Shown: positions 1-9,254, counted from the first letter of the stretch. The stretch is 52,594 bases of DNA from Streptomyces beihaiensis (GCF_026274175.1 NZ_JAPHNL010000248.1:1-52594); one strand, 5' to 3'. The notes: generated by a model not told the origin, from the sequence alone. A program made the numbers and translations.

Positions 1-178
1 GCCGCCTCGCGTCGCCGCCTCGCCTCGCGTCGCCTGCCCGGTCTCGCCTCGCCCCGCCCGGCCCCGCTCGACCCCACCCCGCGCTGTCCGGCCGGGCCTG
101 CCCGGCACCCTGGAGCCGTCGCCCGCCGTCGCCCGCCGTGCCGTTCCCGCGGCGGAGCCGTCTCGTACGCTTGGGCGC
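1..178 (+). promoter_or_regulatory. Upstream region of murB, low-complexity, with a possible leaderless promoter
   Basis: The first 60 or so bases are made of short CGCCTCG/CGTCGC-type repeats with no convincing gene. A TACGCT hexamer at 166-171 fits a Streptomyces -10 box and lies only 7 bases before the murB GTG, so transcription could start at or next to the start codon and give a leaderless mRNA. The matching -35 (143-148) is poor. The -10 match is seen; the leaderless reading is inferred. Confidence 0.35.
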
Positions 179-1234
179 GTGCAGGAACTTCACGATGCTC
201 CCCTCGCGCCCCTGACCACCTTCCGGCTCGGCGGGCCCGCCGCCCGGCTGATCACCGCGACCACGGACGCCGAGGTGCTCGACGCGGTGCGCGAGGCCGA
301 TGCCACGGGCACCCCGCTGCTGGTCATCGGTGGCGGGAGCAACCTCCTCATCGGTGACAAGGGCTTCGACGGCACCGCCCTGCGCATCGCCACCCGGGGC
401 TTCGAACTCGACGGGACGCGTCTTGAGCTGGCCGCCGGAGAGGTGTGGAGCGACGCCGTCGAGCGGACCGTGGCGGCCGGGCTCGCGGGCATCGAGTGCC
501 TTGCCGGGATCCCCGGCTCGGCCGGTGCGACGCCGATCCAGAACGTGGGAGCGTACGGGCAGGAGGTCTCCTCCACCATCACCGAGGTGGTCGCCTACGA
601 CCGCCGGGCCGGTGAGACCGTCACCATCCCGAACGCCGAGTGCGGCTTCGCCTACCGGCACAGCCGGTTCAAGGCCGAGCCCGACCGGTACGTGGTGCTG
701 CGCGTGCGGTTCGAGCTGGAGGACGCGGGCGGGCTGAGCGCTCCCGTCAAGTACCCCGAGACCGCACGCACCCTCGGTGTCGAGGCGGGCGACCGTGTTC
801 CCGCCGCACGCGCGCGTGAGACCGTGCTCAAGCTGCGGGCCGGCAAGGGCATGGTGCTCGACGCCGACGACCACGACACCTGGTCCGCGGGGTCGTTCTT
901 CACCAACCCGATCCTCACCGACGAGCAGTTCGCGGCCTTCCACGCGCGCGTGGCCGAGCGGCTCGGCCCGGACGCGCAGGCGCCCGCCTACCCCGCGGGC
1001 GCGGGCCGCACCAAGACCTCCGCGGCCTGGCTCATCGACAAGGCGGGCTTCACCAAGGGCTACGGCACCGGGCCCGCCCGCATCTCCACCAAGCACACCC
1101 TCGCCCTCACCAACCGCGGCGAGGCCACCACGGAGGACCTGCTCGCGCTGGCCCGTGAGGTCGTCGCGGGCGTCCGCGAGGCATTCGGGGTGACCCTCGT
1201 CAACGAGCCGGTGACGGTCGGCGTCAGCCTCTAG
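179..1234 (+). CDS. murB: UDP-N-acetylenolpyruvoylglucosamine reductase MurB
   Basis: This enzyme catalyses the NADPH-dependent reduction of UDP-GlcNAc-enolpyruvate to UDP-MurNAc, the second committed step of cytoplasmic peptidoglycan precursor synthesis. The 351-residue protein has the FAD-binding fold with GGGSNLL at residues 51-57 and the AGIPGSAGATPIQNVGAYGQE block. It also has YRHSRFK, the SFFTNP segment carrying the catalytic serine, SAAWLIDKAGFTKG, and a C-terminal MurB_C domain ending in NEPVTVG. The length is normal for actinobacteria. The start is GTG with no Shine-Dalgarno in the few bases after the likely transcription start. It runs convergently into the next gene, and the two stop codons share the bases CTAG at 1231-1234. 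Confidence 0.97.
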   Translation: MQELHDAPLAPLTTFRLGGPAARLITATTDAEVLDAVREADATGTPLLVIGGGSNLLIGDKGFDGTALRIATRGFELDGTRLELAAGEVWSDAVERTVAAGLAGIECLAGIPGSAGATPIQNVGAYGQEVSSTITEVVAYDRRAGETVTIPNAECGFAYRHSRFKAEPDRYVVLRVRFELEDAGGLSAPVKYPETARTLGVEAGDRVPAARARETVLKLRAGKGMVLDADDHDTWSAGSFFTNPILTDEQFAAFHARVAERLGPDAQAPAYPAGAGRTKTSAAWLIDKAGFTKGYGTGPARISTKHTLALTNRGEATTEDLLALAREVVAGVREAFGVTLVNEPVTVGVSL

Positions 1235-1863
1235 TACGCGACCCCCACCCCCTGCTTCACCGCCGCCGGGTCGTCCACCAACGCCAGCATCGCGTGCGCG
1301 ACGTCCGCGCGCGCGAGGAAGCGGCCCGCGTTCGGGAAGCCGCCGATCACCGTCCGGTACGCGCCGGTCAGAGGTTTGTTCTGCAGGCGCGGAGGGCGCA
1401 CCGACGTCCAGTCGGTGGCGCTGCGCGCCAGCTCCGACTCCATCTCCGTCAGGTCGGCGTAGACGTTCTTGAAGATCAGGCCGATCACGTTCCGTGCCGC
1501 GCGATCGGCGAGCGGGGAGTTCTCCGGCAGCGGGCCCACCGGTGCCGCGCTGACCACCAGGAGACGGCGCGTGCCCTCCGCCTCCATCGCGGCCAGGACC
1601 GACCGCGTCAGCGCGGTGGCGACGCCCGCGTCGGAGATCTTGCGCGCGCCCAGGCCGGACAGGACGGCGTCGCGGCCGGCCACCGCGGGGCGCAGCGCCT
1701 CCGGGTCGGTCAGGTCGGAGCGGAACACCTGAAGGCGCTCGCCGGTCACGGCGAACCGCGCGGGGTCGCGCACCACCGCCGTGACCTCGTGCCCCGCCGC
1801 CAGGGCCTGCTTGACGATCTCCTGGCCGACACCGCCGGTGGCGCCGAAAACCGTGAGCTTCAT
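1231..1863 (-). CDS. NAD(P)-binding atypical short-chain reductase (NmrA-like)
   Basis: This 210-residue Rossmann-fold protein starts MKLTVFGATGGVGQ, the GxxGxxG dinucleotide-binding motif of atypical SDR/NmrA proteins, and lacks the classical YxxxK active site. It could be a redox sensor or an NAD(P)H-dependent reductase; no substrate can be read from the sequence. The ATG at 1863 is chosen because GGAGA lies at a proper distance upstream and the conserved fold begins there. A start further upstream at 1914 would run through the operator region. It is divergent from a TetR gene, and two TetR-type palindromes lie between them, so it is probably the TetR target. Confidence 0.85.
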   Translation of the reverse strand: MKLTVFGATGGVGQEIVKQALAAGHEVTAVVRDPARFAVTGERLQVFRSDLTDPEALRPAVAGRDAVLSGLGARKISDAGVATALTRSVLAAMEAEGTRRLLVVSAAPVGPLPENSPLADRAARNVIGLIFKNVYADLTEMESELARSATDWTSVRPPRLQNKPLTGAYRTVIGGFPNAGRFLARADVAHAMLALVDDPAAVKQGVGVAY

Positions 1864-1900
1864 GGTGTGTCTCCTGGTCCGTCTGTCTGGCTCCATGAGT

Positions 1901-1957
1901 GGGTGAGTGTTCACTCACCCGTGCTGCCCCTTAGGATGGGTGAGCACTCACTCACCC
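1901..1957. promoter_or_regulatory. Twin TetR-type operators between the SDR and TetR genes
   Basis: A perfect 20-base palindrome GGGTGAGTG-TT-CACTCACCC lies at 1901-1920. A second copy at 1938-1957 keeps the outer arms GGGTGAG...CTCACCC. They are 37 bases apart in the 116-base gap between the divergent genes. This is the usual layout of TetR autoregulation with control of a divergent oxidoreductase. The palindromes are directly seen; binding by the adjacent TetR protein is inferred. Confidence 0.75.
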
Positions 1958-1979
1958 GTCAAGCGCGTTCGGAGACCGC

Positions 1980-2612
1980 ATGGACCGCATGGACCGCACG
2001 GACCAGAAGCCCGCGAGGGTCCGCATCATCGACGCGGCCCACGAACTCATGCTGAGCATCGGGCTGGCCCGCACCACCACCAAGGAGATCGCCAAGGTGG
2101 CGGGCTGCTCCGAGGCGGCGCTCTACAAGTACTTCGCCAACAAGGAAGAGCTCTTCGTGACGGTGCTCAGCGAGCGCCTGCCGAAGCTGGGATCGCTCAT
2201 CGGCCACCTCACGGCCGACGACGCGAGGGGCGCGCGCCGCACCGTCGAGGAGAACCTCACCGCCATCGCGCGCGAGGCGGCACTCTTCTACGAGCAGACG
2301 TTCGCGATGGCCGCGTCCCTGTACGCGGAGCCCCGCCTCAAGCGCCGCCACGACGACGTGCTGCGCGAGCTCGGCACAGGACCGCACCGGCCCATCGAGG
2401 GCCTGGACGCCTATCTGAGGAGCGAGCAGAAGGCCGGGCGCATCGGGCCCGACGCCGACACGTTCGCCGCCGCCTCACTCCTCCTGGGGGCCTGCGCGCA
2501 GCGCGCCTTCGCCTACGAGGCGTCCCCGGACCGCAGGCCGCCGCAGCCCCTGGACGAGTTCGCCGCCCGCATCGCCCGTACGCTGCTCACCGGCGTCTCG
2601 GCGCCCGCCTGA
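1980..2612 (+). CDS. TetR/AcrR-family transcriptional regulator
   Basis: The protein has 210 residues. The N-terminal TetR helix-turn-helix is clear at about residues 15-60 (RIIDAAHELMLSIGLARTTT, then KEIAKVAGCSEAALYKYF, then ANKEELF). The rest is an all-helical ligand-binding and dimerisation domain whose ligand cannot be predicted. The start at 1980 has GGAG 8 bases upstream; an in-frame ATG at 1989 is possible. It is divergent from the reductase gene with two palindromic operators between them, so it most likely represses both promoters until an inducer binds. Confidence 0.93.
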   Translation: MDRMDRTDQKPARVRIIDAAHELMLSIGLARTTTKEIAKVAGCSEAALYKYFANKEELFVTVLSERLPKLGSLIGHLTADDARGARRTVEENLTAIAREAALFYEQTFAMAASLYAEPRLKRRHDDVLRELGTGPHRPIEGLDAYLRSEQKAGRIGPDADTFAAASLLLGACAQRAFAYEASPDRRPPQPLDEFAARIARTLLTGVSAPA

Positions 2613-2632
2613 CCGGCCGCGCCCGACGGCGC

Positions 2633-3655
2633 TCACGCCGCGAGCCACTCCTCCACGCCACCGAGCAGCTTCTGCCTGATGTCGTCCGGAGCGGCCGAGC
2701 CGCGCACCGACTGGCGTGCCAGCTCGGCCAGCTCGGCGTCGGTGAAGGCGTGGTGGCGGCGGGCGATCTCGTACTGGGCGGCCAGGCGCGAGCCGAAGAG
2801 CAGCGGGTCGTCGGCGCCGAGCGCGAGCGGCACCCCGGCCTCGTACAGCGTGCGCAGCGGCACGTCCTCGGGCTTGTCGTAGACGCCGAGCGCGACGTTC
2901 GAGGCCGGGCACACCTCGCAGGTGACGCCCGACTCGGCCAGGCGCCGCAGCAGCCGCGGGTCCTCGGCCGCCCGCACCCCGTGCCCGATCCGCGACGCGT
3001 GCAGGTCGTCGAGGCAGTCGCGCACGGACGCCGGCCCGGTCAGCTCACCGCCGTGCGGCGCCGCCAGCAGCCCGCCCTCGCGCGCGATGTGGAACGCCCG
3101 GTCGAAGTCGCGCGCCATGCCGCGCCGCTCGTCGTTGGAGAGCCCGAAGCCGACGATGCCGCGCTCCGCGTACCGCACCGCGAGCCGCGCCAGCGTGCGG
3201 GCGTCCAGCGGATGCTTCATACGGTTCGCGGCGACCAGCACCCGCATCCCGAGGCCCGTCTCCCGCGACGCCGTGTCGACGGCGTCCAGGATGATCTCGA
3301 GGGCCGGGATGAGCCCGCCGAGCCGGGGCGCGTACGAGGTCGGGTCGACCTGGATCTCCAGCCACCCCGAACCGTCCGCGATGTCCTCCTCCGCGGCCTC
3401 CCGCACCAGGCGCTGGATGTCCTCCGGGGCCCGCAGACAGGAGCGCGCCGCGTCGTAGAGGCGCTGGAAGCGGAACCATCCGCGCTCGTCCGTGGCCCGC
3501 AGCTTCGGCGGCTCGGCGCTCGTCAGCGCGTCCGGCAGCCGGACGCCGTACTTGTCGGCCAGCTCCAGCAGGGTCGTGGGCCGCATCGACCCGGTGAAGT
3601 GCAGGTGCAGGTGGGCCTTGGGCAACTGGCGTACATCACGTGCTACACGCTCCAT
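2633..3655 (-). CDS. add: Adenosine deaminase-family amidohydrolase
   Basis: This is a 340-residue member of the adenosine/AMP deaminase TIM-barrel family, zinc enzymes that hydrolytically deaminate adenosine (or related 6-aminopurine nucleosides). Visible ligand and catalytic motifs are HLHLH near residue 14 (metal), APHGGE (catalytic Glu region), RIGHGV (metal His) and LGADDP (tandem Asp). The ATG at 3655 directly precedes the conserved LPKAHLHLHFTGS block and has AGGA upstream. Longer starts into the aminotransferase terminator region look artificial. 6-Aminodeoxyfutalosine deaminases share this fold, so the true substrate is uncertain. It is convergent with the TetR gene. Confidence 0.88.
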   Translation of the reverse strand: MERVARDVRQLPKAHLHLHFTGSMRPTTLLELADKYGVRLPDALTSAEPPKLRATDERGWFRFQRLYDAARSCLRAPEDIQRLVREAAEEDIADGSGWLEIQVDPTSYAPRLGGLIPALEIILDAVDTASRETGLGMRVLVAANRMKHPLDARTLARLAVRYAERGIVGFGLSNDERRGMARDFDRAFHIAREGGLLAAPHGGELTGPASVRDCLDDLHASRIGHGVRAAEDPRLLRRLAESGVTCEVCPASNVALGVYDKPEDVPLRTLYEAGVPLALGADDPLLFGSRLAAQYEIARRHHAFTDAELAELARQSVRGSAAPDDIRQKLLGGVEEWLAA

Positions 3656-3729
3656 CCCAAGATCCTGCCGCACGGACGTGTCGTACCGGTAGCGCCTTTC
3701 CACCTTCGGGCCCTGGTCCGAACGAAGAA

Positions 3730-3760
3730 GCGGGCCGCCTCCCGGGGGGAGACGGCCCGC
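3730..3760 (-). terminator. Hairpin terminator of the aminotransferase gene
   Basis: GCGGGCCG (3730-3737) pairs with CGGCCCGC (3753-3760), and the loop contains further pairing CTCCC/GGGAG. It lies just after the stop of the minus-strand aminotransferase gene and before the deaminase gene, so the two are probably separate transcripts. There is no clear U-run, as is common in streptomycetes. Confidence 0.75.
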
Positions 3761-3777
3761 TCGTGCGTCACATCCGC

Positions 3778-5019
3778 TCAGTCCTGGGCCTCGGCCAGCA
3801 GCTTCTGGATGCGGGAGACGCCCTCGACCAGGTCCTCGTCGCCGAGCGCGTACGAAAGGCGCAGGTAACCGGGGGTGCCGAAGGCCTCGCCCGGCACCAC
3901 GGCGACCTCGGCCTCCTCCAGGATGAGCGCGGCCAGCTCGACACTGTTCCGCGGGCGCTTGCCGCGGATCTCCTTGCCGAGCAGGCCCTTCACCGACGGG
4001 TACGCGTAGAACGCGCCCTCGGGCTCGGGGCAGAGGACGCCGTCGATCTCGTTGAGCATCCGCACGATGGTGCGGCGGCGCCGGTCGAATGCCTCGCGCA
4101 TCGTCGCCACGGCCTCCAGGTCGCCGGAGACGGCCGCGATCGCGGCGGCCTGCGACACGTTGGAGACGTTGGACGTGGCGTGCGACTGGAGGTTCGTCGC
4201 GGCCTTCACGACGTCCTTGGGGCCGATGACCCAGCCCACGCGCCAGCCGGTCATCGCGTACGTCTTCGCGACACCGTTGACCACGATGCACTTGTCGCGC
4301 AGCTCCGGCAGGATGGCGGGCAGCGACGTGAACTTCGCGTCCCCGTAGACCAGGTGCTCGTAGATCTCGTCCGTCATCACCCACAGGCCGTGGTCGAGGG
4401 CCCAGCGGCCGATGGCCTCCGCCTCTTCCTCGCTGTAGACGGCGCCGGTCGGGTTGGACGGCGAGACGAAGAGCACGACCTTGGTGCGCTCCGTGCGCGC
4501 GGCCTCCAGCTGCTCGACGGAGACGCGGTACCCGGTCGTCTCGTCGGCCGTGACCTCCACCGGCACGCCGCCCGCGAGGCGGATCGACTCCGGGTAGGTG
4601 GTCCAGTACGGGGCCGGGACGATGACCTCGTCGCCCGGGTCCAGGATGGCGGCGAACGCCTCGTAGATGGCCTGCTTGCCGCCGTTGGTCACCAGGATCT
4701 GCGAGGCGTCCACCTCGTAGCCGGAGTCGCGCAGCGTCTTGGCGGCGATGGCGGCCTTGAGCTCGGGCAGACCGCCGGCCGGGGTGTAGCGGTGGAACTT
4801 CGGGTTCTTGCAGGCCTCGACGGCCGCCTCGACCACGTAGTCCGGCGTCGGGAAGTCGGGCTCGCCGGCGCCGAAGCCGATCACCGGACGCCCGGCGGCC
4901 TTCAGGGCCTTGGCCTTGGCGTCCACGGCGAGGGTCGCGGACTCGGAGATGGAGCCGACCCGGGCAGAGACCCGGCGCTCCGTAGGGGCGGTACCTGGGG
5001 GCGGAGTTGCAGCGCTCAT
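3778..5019 (-). CDS. aspC: Pyridoxal-phosphate-dependent aspartate aminotransferase (class I)
   Basis: This 413-residue fold-type I PLP enzyme transfers the amino group between aspartate and 2-oxoglutarate (oxaloacetate and glutamate). It shows [12 protein letters not shown] near the N-terminus, [32 protein letters not shown], the TDEIYEHL block, [16 protein letters not shown] with the Schiff-base lysine, and RLSYAL with the carboxylate-binding Arg. These are the features of the I-gamma (bacterial/prephenate-type) AspAT subgroup, so some prephenate aminotransferase activity cannot be excluded. The ATG at 5019 is preferred over an in-frame upstream extension without family similarity. It is transcribed away from tRNA-Trp. 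Confidence 0.93.
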   Translation of the reverse strand: MSAATPPPGTAPTERRVSARVGSISESATLAVDAKAKALKAAGRPVIGFGAGEPDFPTPDYVVEAAVEACKNPKFHRYTPAGGLPELKAAIAAKTLRDSGYEVDASQILVTNGGKQAIYEAFAAILDPGDEVIVPAPYWTTYPESIRLAGGVPVEVTADETTGYRVSVEQLEAARTERTKVVLFVSPSNPTGAVYSEEEAEAIGRWALDHGLWVMTDEIYEHLVYGDAKFTSLPAILPELRDKCIVVNGVAKTYAMTGWRVGWVIGPKDVVKAATNLQSHATSNVSNVSQAAAIAAVSGDLEAVATMREAFDRRRRTIVRMLNEIDGVLCPEPEGAFYAYPSVKGLLGKEIRGKRPRNSVELAALILEEAEVAVVPGEAFGTPGYLRLSYALGDEDLVEGVSRIQKLLAEAQD

Positions 5020-5243
5020 GGCCCCATCGTTCCAGACCCGCAACCCGTGCGGCACACGGGTTTGGGAGACCGTTCGCCCCCCGGCCGCCGGGCGAAGATC
5101 CACTGGCGATCCACCGGCGATCCGATCCTGTTCGACGGAGCGCCGCAGAACACGTACACTCACTGCTCGTTGGCCTTCACCGGCCGCACCACTCCCGACG
5201 CACACCGTGCGGCCGGGCGGATGCGGTAGGTTGGGGGACGCAA

Positions 5244-5316
5244 AGGGTCGTAGCTCAATTGGTAGAGCACTGGTCTCCAAAACCAGCGGTTGGGGGTTCA
5301 AGTCCCTCCGGCCCTG
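5244..5316 (+). tRNA. trpT: tRNA-Trp (anticodon CCA)
   Basis: A 73-base cloverleaf. The acceptor AGGGTCG (5244-5250) pairs with CGGCCCT (5309-5315) with one G-U. The D arm is TAGCTCAATTGGTAGAGCA. The anticodon stem CTGGT/ACCAG encloses CTCCAAA with CCA at 5277-5279. The T arm contains GGGGGTTCAAGTCCCTC. No CCA end is encoded. A TAGGTT -10-like hexamer is 12 bases upstream (5227-5232). Location just before secE is the usual actinobacterial arrangement. Confidence 0.97.
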
Positions 5317-5424
5317 CTACACACGCCTCTCGCCAGGATGTGTGCGCATGTACGTACTGCAATGCACCGCCGTGCGGCTCGACCGGGCGCGGCACGGCCA
5401 CGACCCGGAATCAGGTGAGGACGA

Positions 5425-5721
5425 GTGACGGACGCCGTGGGCTCCATCGACATGCCTGATGCCCAGGATGAGGCGCCGGAGGCCAAGAAGAAGGCCCGTA
5501 AGAGCGGCAAGGGCGGCAAGCGCGGCAAGAAGGGCCCCTTCGGCCGTCTCGCACTCTTCTACCGCCAGGTCATCGCGGAGCTCCGCAAGGTCGTCTGGCC
5601 GACGCGCGGTGAGCTCACGACGTACACGTCCGTGGTGATCGTGTTCGTCGCCATCATGATCGGACTTGTGATGGTGGTTGACTATGGCTTCAACCATCTC
5701 GTCAAGTACGTCTTCGGCTAG
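5425..5721 (+). CDS. secE: Preprotein translocase subunit SecE
   Basis: This 98-residue single-span membrane protein belongs to the SecYEG channel. A Lys/Arg/Gly-rich cytoplasmic N-terminus (residues about 20-38) leads into the conserved [20 protein letters not shown] amphipathic segment. One transmembrane helix, [20 protein letters not shown], follows. The length and single helix are typical of Gram-positive SecE. The GTG start has GGTGAGGA upstream. It lies between tRNA-Trp and nusG, the standard order. Confidence 0.97.
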   Translation: MTDAVGSIDMPDAQDEAPEAKKKARKSGKGGKRGKKGPFGRLALFYRQVIAELRKVVWPTRGELTTYTSVVIVFVAIMIGLVMVVDYGFNHLVKYVFG

Positions 5722-5798
5722 GCCGAGAGCGGAGGGCGCCGGTTCCGGCGTCCCTTTCGCGTGTTCCACCCCCATGTATCCAGGAAGAAGCAGCCACA

Positions 5799-6710
5799 GT
5801 GTCTGACCCGAACCTGAACGAGGCGATCGAGCCGGTCGAGTCCGCTGAGGACGCGCTCGACATCGTCGAGGCGGCGGACGCCGAGGAGCCGGACCAGGCC
5901 GAGGCTGCCGACATCGCCGCCGGTGAGCCCGCCGAGGAAGCGGCCGTCAACGTCGAGGCCGAGGACGGCACCGAGGTCGACGACGCCGAGGACAAGGCTG
6001 TCGAGGCCGAGATCGCGACCGAGGAATCCGCCGAAGAAGAGGCGGAGGCGGCCGAGGAAGCCGAGGAGGCCGCCGAGGAGCCCGAGGAGCAGGTCGACCC
6101 GATCACCGCGCTCCGCGACGAGCTGCGCGGCCTGCCCGGCGAGTGGTACGTCATCCACACCTACGCGGGCTACGAGAAGCGCGTGAAGGCCAACCTGGAG
6201 CAGCGTGCCGTCTCGCTCAACGTCGAGGACTTCATCTACCAGGCCGAGGTCCCCGAGGAAGAGATCGTCCAGATCAAGAACGGCGAGCGCAAGAACGTCC
6301 GGCAGAACAAGCTGCCCGGCTACGTGCTCGTCCGCATGGACCTGACGAACGAGTCCTGGGGCGTCGTCCGCAACACCCCCGGCGTCACCGGCTTCGTGGG
6401 CAACGCCTACGACCCGTACCCGCTGACCCTGGACGAGATCGTCAAGATGCTCGCCCCCGAGGCCGAGGAGAAGGCCGCCCGCGAGGCCGCCGAGGCCGAG
6501 GGCAAGCCGGCTCCGCAGCGCAAGGTCGAGGTCCAGGTCCTGGACTTCGAGGTCGGCGACTCGGTCACCGTCACCGACGGCCCGTTCGCCACGCTGCAGG
6601 CCACGATCAACGAGATCAACGCCGACTCGAAGAAGGTCAAGGGCCTCGTCGAGATCTTCGGCCGCGAGACCCCGGTCGAGCTGAGCTTCGACCAGATCCA
6701 GAAGAACTAG
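5799..6710 (+). CDS. nusG: Transcription termination/antitermination protein NusG
   Basis: NusG binds the RNA polymerase clamp helices, affecting pausing, and couples Rho or ribosomes to transcription. The 303 residues comprise an acidic Glu/Ala/Asp-rich, probably disordered extension (about residues 1-105) and an NGN domain (from [18 protein letters not shown] to TGFVG). A KOW domain follows at the C-terminus ([14 protein letters not shown] to SFDQIQKN). The long acidic extension is characteristic of streptomycete NusG. The GTG start has a GGAAGAAG-type ribosome site about 12 bases upstream. A strong terminator follows, isolating secE-nusG from rplK. Confidence 0.97.
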   Translation: MSDPNLNEAIEPVESAEDALDIVEAADAEEPDQAEAADIAAGEPAEEAAVNVEAEDGTEVDDAEDKAVEAEIATEESAEEEAEAAEEAEEAAEEPEEQVDPITALRDELRGLPGEWYVIHTYAGYEKRVKANLEQRAVSLNVEDFIYQAEVPEEEIVQIKNGERKNVRQNKLPGYVLVRMDLTNESWGVVRNTPGVTGFVGNAYDPYPLTLDEIVKMLAPEAEEKAAREAAEAEGKPAPQRKVEVQVLDFEVGDSVTVTDGPFATLQATINEINADSKKVKGLVEIFGRETPVELSFDQIQKN

Positions 6711-6754
6711 GTCGCGACCAGTTCTTCCGGCACGGGCTCAGAGAGCTTCCGACC

Positions 6755-6800
6755 AGGTCAGGCGGGACGTGCGAGCGTCCGCCTGACCTGCTCGGTTTTT
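6755..6800 (+). terminator. Rho-independent terminator after nusG
   Basis: AGGTCAGGCGG (6755-6765) pairs with CCGCCTGACCT (6779-6789), with additional inner GACG/CGTC pairing. Seven bases later comes a run of five T (6796-6800). It is one of the few terminators in the window with a genuine U-tract, and separates secE-nusG from rplKA. Confidence 0.9.
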
Positions 6801-6897
6801 GGCCGCGCATCCATACCCGTTATCGTTGTGCGGTATGCCTGCGTTCGGGTGGTCCCCGAGCGCAGGCAGGACCCGAATCGAAAGGACCCGGAGAGCT

Positions 6898-7332
6898 ATG
6901 CCTCCCAAGAAGAAGAAGGTCACGGGGCTGATCAAGCTCCAGATCCAGGCCGGTGCCGCCAACCCGGCCCCGCCGGTCGGCCCCGCGCTCGGCCAGCACG
7001 GCGTCAACATCATGGAGTTCTGCAAGGCCTACAACGCCGCGACCGAGTCGCAGCGCGGTTGGGTCATCCCGGTGGAGATCACGGTCTACGAGGACCGTTC
7101 CTTCACCTTCGTCACCAAGACCCCGCCGGCCGCGAAGATGATCCTCAAGGCCGCTGGTGTCGAGAAGGGCTCCGGCGAGCCGCACAAGACCAAGGTCGCC
7201 AAGATCACCCAGGCGCAGGTCCGCGAGATCGCCACCACCAAGATGCCCGACCTCAACGCCAACGACCTGGACGCCGCGTCGAAGATCATCGCCGGCACCG
7301 CCCGTTCCATGGGCATCACGGTCGAGGGCTGA
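6898..7332 (+). CDS. rplK: 50S ribosomal protein L11
   Basis: L11 is a 144-residue component of the GTPase-associated centre on 23S rRNA. In actinomycetes it is the partner of thiopeptides such as thiostrepton and is needed for RelA activation. The protein starts [19 protein letters not shown], followed by the N-terminal domain [21 protein letters not shown] and the RNA-binding C-terminal domain ([17 protein letters not shown] to [12 protein letters not shown]). The ATG at 6898 has a GGAGAG site; an upstream in-frame start would add non-conserved sequence. It is followed by rplA, as in other bacteria. Confidence 0.97.
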
Positions 7333-7408
7333 CCTCAACCTCGTACGACCACCGTGGCAGGGCCTGCTCGGCCCGGACCACGACTCCTCTCAGCACACAG
7401 GAGCAGTA

Positions 7409-8140
7409 GTGAGCAAGCGCAGCAAGACTCTCCGCGCTGCGGACGCCAAGATCGACCGGGACAAGCTCTACGCCCCGCTCGAGGCCGTCCGTCTCGCCAA
7501 GGAGACCTCCTCGACGAAGTTCGACGGCACCGTCGAGGTCGCCTTCCGCCTGGGCGTTGACCCGCGAAAGGCCGACCAGATGGTCCGTGGCACCGTGAAC
7601 CTTCCGCACGGCACCGGCAAGACCGCCCGGGTCCTGGTCTTCGCGACCGGTGACCGTGCAGCGGCCGCGGAGGCCGCGGGCGCCGACATCGTCGGCTCCG
7701 ACGAGCTCATCGACGAGATCTCCAAGGGCAACCGCCTCAACGAGTTCGACGCCGTCGTCGCCACCCCGGACCTCATGGGCAAGGTCGGCCGCCTCGGCCG
7801 CGTGCTCGGTCCCCGTGGCCTGATGCCGAACCCGAAGACCGGCACCGTGACCCCGGACGTGGCCAAGGCCGTGAACGAGATCAAGGGCGGCAAGATCGAG
7901 TTCCGCGTCGACAAGCACGCGAACCTGCACTTCATCATCGGCAAGTCGTCCTTCGACGACACCAAGCTGGTGGAGAACTACGGCGCGGCCCTGGAGGAGA
8001 TCCTCCGCCTGAAGCCGTCCGCCGCCAAGGGTCGCTACATCAAGAAGGCCGCCCTCAGCACCACGATGGGCCCCGGCATTCCGCTCGACCCGAACCGCAC
8101 CCGCAACCTCCTCACCGAGGAGGACCCGGCGGCGGTCTGA
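7409..8140 (+). CDS. rplA: 50S ribosomal protein L1
   Basis: L1 has 243 residues. It binds the mobile L1 stalk of 23S rRNA and represses the L11 operon by binding its own mRNA in many bacteria. Visible are the domain I/domain II arrangement, the segment [21 protein letters not shown] with the RNA-binding residues, and [20 protein letters not shown]. The start is GTG at 7409 with CAGGAG upstream, giving the usual MSKRSKTLR terminus. It is co-transcribed with rplK (76-base gap) and followed by a strong terminator. Confidence 0.97.
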   Translation: MSKRSKTLRAADAKIDRDKLYAPLEAVRLAKETSSTKFDGTVEVAFRLGVDPRKADQMVRGTVNLPHGTGKTARVLVFATGDRAAAAEAAGADIVGSDELIDEISKGNRLNEFDAVVATPDLMGKVGRLGRVLGPRGLMPNPKTGTVTPDVAKAVNEIKGGKIEFRVDKHANLHFIIGKSSFDDTKLVENYGAALEEILRLKPSAAKGRYIKKAALSTTMGPGIPLDPNRTRNLLTEEDPAAV

Positions 8141-8171
8141 GCCCCTTCCTGAGGCTCACCGAAGTCGAACG

Positions 8172-8205
8172 ACGGGCCCCGCACCTTTCGAGGTGCGGGG
8201 CCCGT
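8172..8205 (+). terminator. Perfect hairpin terminator after rplA
   Basis: A 15-bp perfect stem, ACGGGCCCCGCACCT (8172-8186) with AGGTGCGGGGCCCGT (8191-8205), encloses a TTCG tetraloop. TTCCCGTTCTTCG follows. It ends the rplKA transcript. Confidence 0.92.
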
Positions 8206-8272
8206 TCCCGTTCTTCGATAGGGTGGCGGATAGTGTGCGGGGAGCACACACGTTCACAGGGGTGGGATTGAG

Positions 8273-9220
8273 ATGAGTGTTGTCGTACGTCGCACGGCGG
8301 GGGCCGTTGTCGCCACAGCGCTGCTGTGCACCGGCGCGGTCGCCTGCAGCGGGGGATCGGACAAGGGCGGGGACAAGAAGGCGGCGGACGGCACGCAGTC
8401 GCAGTCCCAGGTCGCCAACGCGGTGACCGCCGCGTACAAGAAGACCTCCGAGGCCAAGTCGGCCAAGGTCACGATGACGATGAAGACGCCCAGCGCGAGC
8501 GGCGGCAGGGACACCGTCAAGATGTCCGGGACTATGGGCTGGGACCCCCAGGTGATGGACATGACGATGAAGAGCTCCGGGCTCGACGAGAGCGGCGCCG
8601 ACGGCATGCCGGACAGCGTGCGCATGCTCTGGCAGGACAACGTCATGTACATGGACATGGGCGCCGCCGCGGCCAAGGACGCGGACATGGGCGGCAAGCG
8701 CTGGATGAAGATCGACCTCGCCGCCGCGGCCAAGCAGAGCGGCGACGCGTCCCTCATGAGCAAGATGACCGGCGGCGCGAACAACATGAACCAGTCGCCG
8801 GCCGACCAGATCGCGGTGCTGCTCGACTCGCCCAACCTCAAGCACCTCGGCTCCGCCACGGTCGACGGGGTCAAGGCCGAGCACTACAAGGGCACGATGT
8901 CGGTCGAGGAGATGATGGCGAGCAACGACTCGCTGAAGGTCCTCAGCAAGTCCGACCGGGCGCAGCTCCTGAAGAACGTCAAGCAGGCGGGCATCAAGCA
9001 GTACGAGACCGAACTGTGGATCAGCAAGGACGACCTGCCGGTCCGGATGGACGTCACGATGGACACCTCCAAGGGCGCCGTCGACATCTCCGAGAAGTTC
9101 TCCGACTACGGTGCCGCGATCAAGCTCGACGTGCCGCCCCCGAGCCAGACCTTCGACCTCATGCAGATGCTCCAGGGCGCGGGCAAGGCCGCCGGTTCCA
9201 CGGCGGGGACCGGAGCCTGA
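8273..9220 (+). CDS. LppX/LprG-like secreted lipoprotein
   Basis: This is a 315-residue exported lipoprotein: a positively charged start, a hydrophobic stretch, and a lipobox ending at Cys25 (TGAVAC), followed by a Ser/Gly/Lys-rich tether. The body resembles the LppX/LprAFG family (DUF1396-type), lipid-binding beta-sheet lipoproteins of the actinobacterial cell surface. Typical features are the segments AKSAKVTMTMKT, DNVMYMDMG, WMKIDL and VDGVKAEHYKGTMSVEEMM. It is unusually Met-rich, perhaps part of a lipid cavity. It sits alone between rplA and rplJ, and TAGGGT/TAGTGT -10-like boxes precede it. Assignment to the family is by sequence pattern; its ligand is unknown. Confidence 0.83.
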   Translation: MSVVVRRTAGAVVATALLCTGAVACSGGSDKGGDKKAADGTQSQSQVANAVTAAYKKTSEAKSAKVTMTMKTPSASGGRDTVKMSGTMGWDPQVMDMTMKSSGLDESGADGMPDSVRMLWQDNVMYMDMGAAAAKDADMGGKRWMKIDLAAAAKQSGDASLMSKMTGGANNMNQSPADQIAVLLDSPNLKHLGSATVDGVKAEHYKGTMSVEEMMASNDSLKVLSKSDRAQLLKNVKQAGIKQYETELWISKDDLPVRMDVTMDTSKGAVDISEKFSDYGAAIKLDVPPPSQTFDLMQMLQGAGKAAGSTAGTGA

Positions 9221-9254
9221 CCGGATTTGCCTGACACGCGACCCTTCGCGTAAC

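Noticed and set aside
6798-6826. Promoter for rplK (TTGGCC/TATCGT)
   Set aside because: A promoter must exist here, but the hexamers match poorly and overlap the terminator T-tract, so it was not listed as a feature.
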